The position numbers and the translations under genes were made by a program. This document shows, one piece after another, positions 1 to 9,933 of a stretch of 64,000 nucleotides of DNA. Each line of letters starts with the position of its first letter. Position 1 is the first letter of the stretch. This DNA comes from Lunularia cruciata (taxonomy: Eukaryota; Streptophyta; Marchantiopsida; Lunulariales; Lunulariaceae). The stretch is from positions 20,336,001 through 20,400,000 of the forward strand of contig OX419760.1 in assembly GCA_948567375.1 (NCBI GenBank). Reading direction: 5' to 3'. Under the pieces are notes generated by a model. The model worked only from the letters and a program-made list of their open reading frames with translations. It was not told the DNA's origin and did not search any database.

Positions 1-6
1 GCATAG

Positions 7-3000
7 CAATTCTAGACCCTTAGAGTGTTGTTTTGGAATGTTCATGGTCTCACACATACCAAGTACTCAAGCGCTAAACCTGTGTGGGATGATGCTGATC
101 TGATCAATCTTGTGGAGACATGGGAACATGAAGGAAACACCATTCAAGACATTGAAGGTTTCATTCTTGTTGGTTCAACTTGGAACAATTGGAGGCAGCA
201 CAGAGGAAGGGGCTTTGGAGGTATTGCTACTTACGTCAGATTTGGTTTTGAAAAATCAGTCTCTTTGATAGATCAAGACTCAAGTGGACAATACCAATGG
301 CTGAGGATTGGAGGAGTTGCTACACCTTGCTTCCTTGCTGTTTGTTACTTTGCCCCATTGACATCACCAATCTATTCAAGCGGATCTCTCAACACCATGC
401 AGCCTTTCCACTCCTTGACAAAGGATGTGTTGGAATTTCAAAGTAAAGGTGCAGTATTTATCCTTGGTGATTTCAATGCTAGGATCCAAACCTCTCAGAT
501 TCCTGAGTTTAGTGACCTTGAGAATGACCCTTTCCATAGCTTGATAGATCATTCTAGTGCTTGGTCCCGCTCTTCCAAAGATCTCATATTCAACTCCATG
601 AGTGAGCACTTTTTGAGCTTTGGTACCAATTGTAGCTTGAAGATCTTGAATGGCCTTTCTCAATTTCCAGAAACTTGTAAGAGCACATGCTTTGCTTCAG
701 GTGGATCCAGCACTGTAGATTATATGCTCACCTCACCCAGTGATATACACATTGTCTCAGATTTTGTTGTTTTAGATACTCAACTTGAATCTGACCATGC
801 ACATTTATCTTGTGTCATCCTTCTTTCTTGCCTCAATAGAACCACATTACCTATTGACCAAGCCTTTAGAGGGAAACTCCGTCTTGATTTTCACAAGCAA
901 GATTTGTATCAACAAGCTATCCATGAGAAATTGAGCTCTATGGAGTGGAGTTCTGATTTTCAACAACGTAGTGATCAGTTGGTTGAACTTCTTCAATCTA
1001 CATCAACAACTCTATTTCCACGAGGTTCTCACAGGAAGAGACTTGGTCTCCCTTGCAATAGGTGGTTTGATGATGACTGTAAAATGGCAAGGATCAAAGC
1101 TATGGATAGGTCTCTTGATCAGATTGCACAAAATCAAGCTTTTGTCTCTTATAGAAAGTTGGTGAAGTGCAAGAAGCGAGCGTTCTTGAGACTCAAGGGG
1201 GTTGAGTTGAGCATTGAATTGAGGAGCAATCCCAAGGCTTTTTGGCAGAAGGTAACCATCAGATCTCCATCTCCATCGCTGGACGTGAATGAGCTTTGTG
1301 AATATGTGAAGGATCTGTACTTTTTCCCAGATGCTCCAAGCATGGCACCTTGCCTTGGATCTGCTCTCACCATCTCTGAAGCTGATGTCCAGTACCAATT
1401 GAAGAAGTTGGCCAATGGTCAGGCCAAAGACCTTGATGGACTATGTGTTGAACTACTTAAGTGGGGTGGTAGCCATCTGATTTCAGTACTCACTTCTCTC
1501 TTGAATGAGGCCATCGGGTGTGGCTTTCCTGATAGATGGTGCTTCAAGAAGGTAGTTCCTATTCACAAGTCTGGTCAGAGAGATATTGTCACCAATTACC
1601 GTACCATTCTAGTGGGTAGTATCTTTGCCAAGTTGTATGGTCAAATTTTGGAGACTAGGTTGAGTACTTGGGCTGAAAAGCACAAAATTCAAGCTAAGTG
1701 CCAAGCGGGTTTCAGATCAGGCTTTAGTACCTTGGATCATCTATTGGTACTCCATGTTTTGTGGTGGAAATCTAAAGGTGTTGGGAGAGCTCTCTATGTT
1801 GCATTTATTGATTTCAGGAAGGCCTTTGATAAGGTGCTTAGGAAATCTCTAAGTGAGAGACTCACTCAAGTTGGTGTTTCAGCTGATCTGATTGGTGCTA
1901 TCTCTAGACTCTATGAGAAGGTGGTTGTGAAACTTTCATCTTTGAGCTCTCAAGATATCCTTAGCACAATGGGAGTGATCCAAGGTTGCTCTCTATCTAC
2001 AACATTGTTTTGAATATTCATTGATGATCTAGAGAGAGTGCTTATGGAAGCTGGAGCTACAGGTGTACAGGTTGGCTCTTGGATGATACATGCACTACTA
2101 TATGCGGATGATGTAGTGCTCCTCTCACCCAATCCACAAAGTTTACAGAAGTTGTTGGATTCTCTTCTCTTTGTTTTGCAATCAAACAAAGATGGAGGTG
2201 AACCTTGACAAGTCCAAGGTGATTGTGGTGGGTTCTAAAGGTGTCACACCTTTCTTTTTTGATGGACAGCAATTGGAGCAGGTTTCTTCTTACAAGTACT
2301 TGGGTCTTGAGTTTTCTCATGACTATAGTTGGTCCACTTGTGTGAAGATGAGAATCAATGCAGGCTTTAGAGCTTTGTATTCACTCATGAACCGCTCTAG
2401 ACTTGCTCACCTTACCACGTGGGAGTTGAAGAAGGTGTTGTTCAGATCTCTTGTGCAGCCGGTGGTTCTCTATGGTGCTCAGATTTGGGGTCCAGGTACT
2501 AAGAAAACATGGTGACAAAAGGTGGAGAAAGTTCAGAAATTGTTTTTGTGTGATGAACTTGGAGTGAGGACTCTAACTCCTTCTGTATTGTTGCTTGCTG
2601 AAACAGGGTTTTTACCACTTGAGGCTGAAGCTTTATTCTTGGCTCTCACATATGCCACTAAGGTGAGGTCCATGGAGCATGAGAGACTTCACTACCAAGC
2701 TTTTTGTGCCACTCTATCTATTGGTTGGTATACAGATCTGATTGCATGGGCCACAAGGTGGAATGTTTCTGAGCGACATTGGAGATTGGAGCCTATTGCG
2801 CTTCGAGAGGTGATCAAGGAGCAGTTCTTACTTCGCTTATGGCAGCAACCCGGTACCAAGATGGTGTTCTATCAGCAGTTTGTAAATCCTATGTTGGTGT
2901 ATTGTGAGCAAGATTATCTCTTGGCTAGGATTTCTACTTCATTGAGACATGTTATCGCTCAATATAGAACTAGTTCTCATAGACTAGAAGTAGAACAAGG

Positions 3001-3241
3001 ACGTTGGCAGCAGATAGAGCACTCCATTCGACTTTGCAAATTGTGTATTATGAGCAAAGTTGAGGATGAGCATCATGTGTTTGTTGATTGCCCTTGTTAT
3101 ATGCAGATTAGAGTTAGACATCAGATTACTTGTAGTGACTTCTCAACTCTCTTACATGTTGAAGCTTTAGCATTAGGGAAGTACATGACAGAAGTTAGTT
3201 TACATCGGACCAATTTGGTACAGATTGGTCCGATGCCCTAG
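7..3241 (+). pseudogene. LINE ORF2: endonuclease-reverse transcriptase, disrupted
   Basis: Encodes the retrotransposition enzyme, which nicks DNA and copies the element RNA at the nick. Visible in order: an exonuclease-endonuclease-phosphatase type endonuclease (FWNVHG, LVETWE, LGDFNARI, SDHAHLS), the reverse transcriptase (IHKSGQRD, FIDFRKAFDKV, the catalytic YADD at about 2,101-2,112) and a C-terminal CKLC...H...C zinc knuckle. No ATG precedes the endonuclease domain; the frame continues from ORF1 through TAG. Lesions: TAG at 13-15 (CAG in sister copies), a nonsense change at 2,011-2,013, an extra T near 2,170, and TGA at about 2,513. The SDHA motif has H where others have P (SDHAPLS). Not functional as it stands. 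Confidence 0.93.
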
Positions 3242-3254
3242 GCCCTTGCCTAGG
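3203..3254 (+). other. Tandem stem-loops at LINE 3' end
   Basis: Two hairpins flank the ORF2 stop. The first is a perfect 12-bp stem, CATCGGACCAAT (3,203-3,214) with ATTGGTCCGATG (3,224-3,235), around a 9-nt loop. The second is a 7-bp stem, CCTAGGC (3,237-3,243) with GCCTAGG (3,248-3,254), around CCTT; the ORF2 stop TAG lies in its left arm. Both recur, with some mismatches, in the other copies. In LINEs such as eel UnaL2 a 3' stem-loop is recognised by the reverse transcriptase; that role here is inference. Confidence 0.75.
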
Positions 3255-3345
3255 CTCACATTTCATGTGTTTTGTATTGTGTTTCCAGCCTTTTGACTCT
3301 TTGGGTCTTTCGGGCTTTATATTTCATTGTTTCATTGTTTCATTG

Positions 3346-3525
3346 AAGTTTTGGTGTTGGAAGTAAAACTTCTAGATTAATTGTGAGTGATATAATGGAG
3401 GAGTCCAAGATGGTGAAAGACATTGCACATATAGCCTTGAAGCAACAACAATTAGGTGAAATGTACAGGAAATCTAATGATTTCCACAAAGAGCTTAGAA
3501 GCTTCTTTGCACCTATGTCCCCGTG
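3346..3525 (+). mobile_element. LINE fragment: short 5' leader and start of ORF1
   Basis: Begins with the TTTTGGTGTTGG leader (3,349) seen ahead of ORF1 in the copies at 18,576 and 37,051. ORF1 starts with ATG at 3,395 (MEESKMVKDI...) and is cut after about 43 codons at the tail of a minus-strand copy. It sits between two LINE tails pointing in opposite directions. Confidence 0.85.
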
Positions 3526-4783
3526 AAACAATAAAACAATGAAATATAAAGCCCGAAAGACCCAAAGAGTCAAAAGGCTGGAAACACAATACAAAACACA
3601 AGAAATGTGAGCCTAGGCAATGGCCTAGGGCATCTGACCAATCTTCAACAAATAAGTCCAATTTAAACTAACCTCAGTCATGTATTTCCCTAACGCTAAA
3701 GCTTCAACCTATAAGAGAGTTGAGAAATCACTACAAGTAATCTGATGTCTAACTCTGATCAGCATGTAACAAGGGAAATCAATAAACACATGATGCTCAT
3801 CCTCAACTTTACTATGAGCACTATAGAGAACCACCGGCTGCACAAGAGATCTGAACAACAACTTCTTCAACTCCCATGTGGTAAGGTGAGCAAGTCTAGA
3901 GCGGTTCATGAGTGAATACAAAGCTCTAAACCTTGCATTGATTCTCATCTTCACACAAGTAGACCAACTATAGTCATGAGAAAACTCAAGGCCCAAGTAC
4001 TTGTAAGAAGAAACTTGCTCCAATTGCTTGACACCTTTAGAACCCACCACAATCACCTTGGACTTGTCAAGGTTCAACTCCATCTTTGTTTCATTGCAAA
4101 ACAAGAGAAGAGAATCCAATAGTTTCTGTAAAATCTGTGGATTGGAGGAGAGAAGCACTACATCATCTGCATAATGGATTGCATGTATCATCAAAGAGCC
4201 AACCTGTTCACCTATAGCTCCACCTTCCATGAGTAGTCTCTCCAAATCATCGATGAAGATTCCAAATAGAGTTGGAGATAGAGAGCAGCCTTGAATCACA
4301 CCCATTGTGCTAAGGACATCTTGAGAGCTCAAAGATGAAAGTTTCACAACCACTTTCTCATAGAGTCTAGAGATAGCACCAATCAGATCAGCTGAAACAC
4401 CAACTTGAGTGAATTTCTCACTTAGAGATTTTCTAAGCACCTTATCAAAGGCCTTCCTGAAATCAATAAAGGCAACATAGAGAGCTCTCTCAACACCCTT
4501 GGATTTCCACCACAAAACATGGAGTACCAATAGGTGATCCAAGGTGCTAAAGCCCGATCTGAAACCAACTTGGCACTTAGCTCAAACATTGTACTTTCAG
4601 CCCAAGTGCTCAACCTAGACTCCAAAATTCGACCATACAGCTTGGCAAAGATACTACCAACAAGTATGGTACGGTAATTGGTGATAACATCTCTCTGGCC
4701 AGACTTGTGAATAGGAACTACCTTCTTGAAGCACCATCTATCTGGAAAGCCATACTTGATTGCCTCATTCAAATGAGAAGTGA
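3526..4783 (-). mobile_element. LINE copy, 5'-truncated with internal deletion
   Basis: Minus-strand copy whose 3' tail (CAATGAAAT-type repeats) lies at 3,526. It carries ORF2 from the reverse transcriptase thumb back to the NEAIKYGFPDRWC region at 4,770. An internal deletion near 3,820 joins VVLYSA directly to SKVEDEHH, removing about 190 codons between the RT C-terminal region and the zinc knuckle. The open stretch 3,709-4,542 (277 codons) crosses this join in frame. Its 5' end meets a plus-strand copy head to head at about 4,783. Confidence 0.9.
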
Positions 4784-5977
4784 TCAGAAGCTGTTGGATT
4801 CTCTACTTTGCTTTTGCAATCAAACAAAGATGGAGGTGAACCTTGACAAGTCCAAGGTGATTGTGGTGGGTTCTAAAGGTGTCACACCTTTCTTTTTTGA
4901 TGGACAACAATTGGAGCAGGTTTCTTCTTATAAGTACTTGGGCCTTGAGTTTTCTCATGACTATAGTTGGTCCACTTGTGTGAAGATGAGAATCAATGCA
5001 AGCTTTAGAGCTTTGTATTCACTCGTGAACCGCTCTAGACTTGCCTACCTTACCACATGGGAGTTGAAGAAGGTGTTGTTCAGATCTCTTGTGCAGCCGG
5101 TGGTTCTCTATGGTGCTCAGATTTGGGGTCTAGGTACTAAAAAAGACATGGTGGCAAAAGGTGGAGAAAGTTCAGAAATTGTTTTGTGTGATGAACTTGG
5201 GGTGAGGACTCAAACTCCCTATGTATTGCTGCTTGCTGAAATTGGGTTTTTACCTCTTGAGGCTGAAGCTTTGTTTTTAGCTATCACATATGCCACTAAG
5301 GTGAGGTCCATGGAGCATGAGAGACTTCCCTACCAAGCTTTTTGTGCCACTCTATCTGTCGGTTGGTATACAGATCTGGTTGCATGGGCCACAAGGTGGA
5401 ATGTTTCTGAGCGACATTGGAGGTTGGAGCCTATTGCACTACAAGAAGTGATCAAGGAGCAGTTTTTACTTTGTTGATGGCAGCAGCCCGGTACCAAGAT
5501 GGTGTTCTATTAGCAGTTTGTAAATCCTATGTTGGTGTATTGTGATCAAGACTATCTATTGGCTAGGATTTCTACTTCACTTAGACATGTTATCGCTCAA
5601 TATAGAACTAGTTCTCATATACTAGAAGTAGAACAAGGACGTTGGCAGCAGATAGAGCACTCCATGCGACTTTGCAAATTGTGTATTATGAGCAAAGTTG
5701 AGGATGAGCATCATGTGTTGATTGTTTGCCCTTGTTACATGCAGATTAGAGTTAGACATTAGATTACTTGTAGTGATTTCTCAACTCTCTTACAAGTTGA
5801 AGCTTTAGCGTTAGGGAAGTACATGACAGAGGTTAGTTTACATCGGACCAATTTGTTACAGATTGGTCAGATGCCCTAGGCCCTTGCCTGGGCTCACATT
5901 TCATGTGTTTTGTATTGTGTTTCCAGCCTTTTGACTCTTTGGGTCTTTCAAGCTTTATATTTCATTGTTCATTGTTC
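4784..5977 (+). mobile_element. LINE copy, 5'-truncated ORF2 3' third
   Basis: Starts inside ORF2 just after the YADD motif (KLLDSLL...) and runs to a heptamer tail (TTCATTG) ending near 5,977. A one-base insertion in the AAAAAAGAC run near 5,145 shifts the frame, and stops occur at 5,475 and 5,760. The tail runs straight into the tail of a minus-strand copy, making a small palindrome. Confidence 0.9.
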
Positions 5978-6216
5978 AATAAAATATAAAGCCCAAAAGA
6001 CCCAAAGAGTCAAAAGGCTGGAAACACAATTTGGAGGAGTTTGAGATTGAGTTTGCTATTTGGAAGAGCGTGACCAAGCACTAGAATGATCTATCAAGCT
6101 GTGGAAAGGATCATCATTCTCAAGGTCACTCAACTCAGGGATCTGAGAGGCTTGGATCCTAGCATTGAAATCACCAAGAACAAGTACTGCACCTTTACTT
6201 TGAAACTCTAACACAA
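5978..6216 (-). mobile_element. LINE scraps: 3' end joined to endonuclease segment
   Basis: Minus strand. 5,978-6,030 is the 3'-terminal 50 bp of the LINE; it is joined directly to about 185 bp of the endonuclease region (equivalent to 60,850-61,010) with everything between missing. The next sequence to the right is 5' UTR of the same orientation, so this may be one element with two large internal deletions. Confidence 0.8.
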
Positions 6217-6985
6217 GCATCTGAGTGTCTGCCAAAGAAACTCCAAAATCAAAAACCCTTCATGAAGAATAGATGAGAATTAGAATTGTCACCACTGCTT
6301 GCTCAGACCTCCATATGCTGCGAGCTTGGCCTTGAAAGAGAGCTTGTAAGGCACAAATTCTGATGTAACAATCTTCACTGGATTTCCACTTGTGACTGCA
6401 GAGCAATACCCCTCCAAATTTTTGCACAATCACATAAACTCCTCACGGCTTCCTCAGGATTCAAAATTCTAGAACTCTTTGTGTATTGCTCCAAACTGCA
6501 CAAGCTTTACCTTGAATGAAAGCTCTCATCATGAAGCTTCTATTGAATCCCTAATCACTCCATTTGCAGAAGTATTGGCAGAGACACAATCATTCGGAAT
6601 TTTAGGTCAAACCCTAAAATCTGCCAAAGAAGACAAAATTCGAATCCTTGTAACTTCTTGCAGAGATGTGATCTTCAAGCATCTTTGATATCAATCGAAA
6701 GATCTGGTCAGGGCGCATCCACTGCCACAAAAATCATTACATTTGGACTCATAATGAGGAAGAAATAAACTCTCAAATATGGAACATTTGTCAGACAATT
6801 CAATTGGCCATTACTTTCGATAGAGAACTCAGAATGTTACAATCTTGGTGATAATAGAAAGCCTTGGCAAGGCGCTTCTAACAAGACCAAGATTGTAAGG
6901 TTTGGACCGGTAGGTGTTGAGAAATGACATGCTAAACTTTCGGGAAATCTCTTCTCTCTCTCACTCTCAAAAAATGAGCTTCAAG
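6217..6985 (-). repeat. LINE 5' UTR monomers (minus strand)
   Basis: Homologous in reverse complement to about 17,140-17,900. The recurring core (consensus TCCAAATGGAGTGAT, here reversed) appears near 6,378, 6,556 and 6,740, a spacing of roughly 180 bp. The short open frame 6,479-6,688 is incidental. Confidence 0.75.
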
Positions 6986-7700
6986 AATTAGAGAGGTGTG
7001 AGATCAGGGTCCAACCAGATATGGCACCCCTTAAGTATAGCTTTTTTCCCCATCACTGCATTCCTTCTGAGCCAAACCTGACCAAAATGCTTCTTGGTTG
7101 TGCACCTTGTTGTCCCAATCTATATGCTTGCAAAATTTGAGGATCATGGACTCTCAAAGAATCAGCAATAAACTCATACACTATGGCCTTGGTGTCTTTC
7201 TTCTCACTCTCTGGCAAAGCTGAAATTTTCAAGTTCTTCATTCTGACCAATTGGTTCTCCTTCTCAACCTCATGCTCTTGCAAGTAAGAGATTTGAGCCA
7301 CCTTTGTAGCTTCAGCATATGACTTCATCTTGACCTCTAATGTGTCAACCATCTCTTGCAACCCTCCATTTTGTGAATCAATGTTGGTGGCTTGTGCTCC
7401 CAAGGAAGCAACCTTCTCAGTAGCATCCACCATACCCTTTGTGGAATCTAACATCAAATTGCTACTCTTTTTGAGTTCTTGGATATCTATGGTGATTGAA
7501 TTCAAAGATTCTTTCACAGTCAAGACATCAGCTCTTACGGTTTGCAAATCTTCCATAAGAGTGTTCATGCATTGAGACATGGGGGCAAAAAAGCTATTGA
7601 GTTCCTTGTAAAAGTCATTTTCTTTTCTATATATTTCAGCAAGTTGTTGCTATTTTGAAGCTATCTCAGCAATGTCTTGCATCATCTTGGAAGCTTCCAT
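6986..7700 (-). pseudogene. LINE ORF1, diverged subfamily, 3'-truncated
   Basis: ORF1 encodes the RNA-binding structural protein of the element. It starts at the ATG at 7,700-7,698 (MEASKMMQDIAEIAS). Next come a long coiled coil, the NLKISALPE stretch (RNP2-like) and SILVRFGS (RNP1-like). The N-terminal half differs clearly from the ORF1 at 18,633 while the C-terminal half is nearly identical, marking a second subfamily or a recombinant. A stop replaces a K/Q codon at about 7,650, a small deletion near 7,060 shifts the frame, and the gene is cut just after LDPDLTPL at about 6,986. Confidence 0.88.
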
Positions 7701-8530
7701 TCAAAAAGCTCTAAAAAAATACTATGAGAATGTATCCTTTAGTTCACTCAGGCTCTATGAACACCAATAGCTCTACAATTACTTTTTCTCATGAACCAAA
7801 AATCTACTCCTTTGGACTTGTAAATCAAAAGTTACAATTTTTTGAATTTGAACTTTTCCTACATGAAAATTTTGAAATCCTACACATTTTGAAAATTCAC
7901 AACCTTGGCTACAGTACTTCAAAATCTACAAGTGATGACTCAGTCAAATCTCTTGAGAAATTCTATCTAATGAACCAAAAATAAACTCATTTAAGCCAAT
8001 AGACATGGAGTTATGGCCTCTAGAGTTATCTATGGTAAACTTCTAAACCTCATTGAGCCACAGAATTCAAGTACTTATAACATCAAGCACAAAGCTTCAA
8101 ATTCTATGACAAATTTTTCAATCAATAGCTCTTGACAAGATGCTTCTAATGAGATCAATATCATCTCATTTGAAGATGTGAGTCCAAAGTTCCAGCCTCT
8201 GAAAGTTGCAATTTTGAGCACCACCAACCGCACAAGAACACAGATTGATGAAATTCGAATGTTGTTCCAAAGAACTCCAACTTCAACGAGCAGGTATTCA
8301 AAAGAAAGCCATTTCACATGTGTTTCCAATGAGGCCAAGATTGAAAGATTTGGACATGGAACCAAAAAGTTACAAGGTGTTGAAAATTGAGCTCAAACCC
8401 TAAAATCTACAAGAGATGGCAGAATTTGAATCTTCATAACTTTCTGTGTGTATGTGCTCTGCAAGCGTGTCTGGTATCAATCAAAAGAGCTTCCAAAGGC
8501 ACTTCTTATGCCACCTTCTTCATGTCCTTC
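7701..8530 (-). repeat. LINE 5' UTR monomers (minus strand)
   Basis: Directly upstream of the minus-strand ORF1. Core motifs recur near 7,806, 7,988, 8,168 and 8,348, i.e. every ~180 bp. Reverse complement matches the 5' UTR at 17,400-18,600. Small open frames inside (7,724-7,984; 8,075-8,390) look incidental. About 30 bp at 8,527-8,556 resemble a minus-strand ORF2 scrap. Confidence 0.75.
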
Positions 8531-8561
8531 TTCTAATGCACCTTCTTCAAGTCCCATGTGG

Positions 8562-9933
8562 TAATTAGCAAAAGGAGAATTAGCAAAAGTGAAGGAGGCT
8601 CAACAAGCAGGTTTTGTTGCATTCTTGAGAGACAATAGAGTTGTGATCACCCAAAGGAAGTTGTCAACTATCGCATAGCAATTCCAGATCCTTAGAGTGC
8701 TGTTTTGGAATGTTCATGGTCTCACACATACCAAGTACTCAAGCGTTAAACTTGTGTGAGATGATGCTAATCTGATCAATCTTGTGGAGACATGGGAACA
8801 TGAAGGAAACACCATACAAGACATTGAAGGTTTCACTCTTGTCGGCTAAACTTGGGACAAGCGGAGGCAACACAAAGGAAGGGGCTTTGGAGATATTGCT
8901 ACTTACGTCAGATTTGGCTTTGAAAAATCAGTCTCTTTGATAGGCCAAGATTCAAGTGGACAATACCAATGGCTGAGGATTGGAGGAGTTGCTACACCTT
9001 GCTTCATTGCTGTTTGTTACTTTGCCCCATTGACATCACCAATCTATTCAAGCGGATCTCTCAACACCATGCAGCCTTTCCACTCCTTGACAAAGGATGT
9101 GTTGGAATTTCAAAGTAAAGGTGCAATACTTGTTCTTGGTGATTTCAATGCTAGGATCCAAGACTCTCAGATCCTTGAGTTTAGTGACCTTGAGAATGAC
9201 CCTTTCCATAGCTTGATAGATCAATCAAGTGCTTGGTACCGCTCTTCCAAAGATCTCATATTCAACTCCATGAGTGAGCACTTTTTGAGCTTTGGTACCA
9301 ATTGTAGCTTGAAGATCTTGAATGGCCTTTCTCAATTTCCAAAAACTTGTTAGAGCACATGCTTTGCTTTTGGTGGATCTAGCACTCAAGATTATATGCT
9401 CACCTCACCCAATGATATACACATTGTCTCAGATTTTGTTATTTTAGATCCTCAACTTGAATCTGACCATGCACCTCTATCTTGTGTCATCCTTCTTTCT
9501 TGCCTCAATAGAACCACATTACCTATTGACCATGCCTTTTGAGCGAAACTCCATCTAGATTTTCACAAGCAAGATCAATACCAACAAGCTGTCCATGAGA
9601 AATTGAGCTCTATGGAATGGAGTTCTGATTATCAACAACGTAGTGATCACTTGGTTGAACTTCTTCAATCTACATCAACAACTTTGTTTCCACGAGGTTC
9701 TCACAAGAAGAGACTTGGTCTCCCTTGCAATAGGTGGTTTGATGCTAATTGTAAAATGGCAAGGATCAATGCTATAGTTAGGTCTCTTGATCAGATTGCA
9801 CAAATTTAGGCTTTTGTCTCTTATAGAAAGTTGGTGAAGTGCAAGAAGCGGGCATACTTGAGACTCAAGGGGGTTGAGTTGAGCATTGAATTGAGGACAA
9901 ATCTGAAGGCTTTATGGAAGAAGGTAACCATCA
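8562..9933 (+). mobile_element. LINE copy, ORF1 end plus 5' part of ORF2, interrupted
   Basis: Begins in the last 35 codons of ORF1, passes the TAG at 8,676-8,678 followed by CAATTCCAG, and continues through the endonuclease. Stops at about 8,850, 9,351, 9,540 and 9,808 disable it. It breaks at AACCATCA (9,933), where a minus-strand LINE has inserted; the continuation (CATCAGATCTCC...) is found at 12,183-12,227. The shared CATCA at both edges is a plausible target-site duplication. Confidence 0.88.

Larger units (their letters stand above)
1..3345 (+). mobile_element. LINE copy 1, ORF2 to 3' tail (cut by window edge)
   Basis: Non-LTR retrotransposon copy. The window opens at the last sense codon of ORF1 (GCA TAG), so only ORF2, the 3' UTR and the tail are visible; ORF1 may lie outside. 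The 3' end carries two stem-loops around the ORF2 stop and a tail of three TTTCATTG-type octamers at 3,321-3,345. A second fragment, the start of another ORF1, abuts the tail directly. It is very similar to the copy at 17,150-22,803 and shares a one-base insertion in ORF2 with it. Confidence 0.95.

Noticed and set aside
376-663. 95-codon minus-strand frame repeated in several LINE copies
   Set aside because: It is the antisense of the endonuclease domain and recurs only because the copies are alike; no start context or family match.
3321-3345. CRISPR-like or satellite array from TTTCATTG units
   Set aside because: Two to three 7-8-bp units at each LINE end are a retrotransposon tail; there are no spacers.
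3526-5977. Twin-priming inversion (minus piece followed by plus piece)
   Set aside because: The inverted part has its own 3' tail at 3,526, so these are two separate insertions rather than one inverted during integration.
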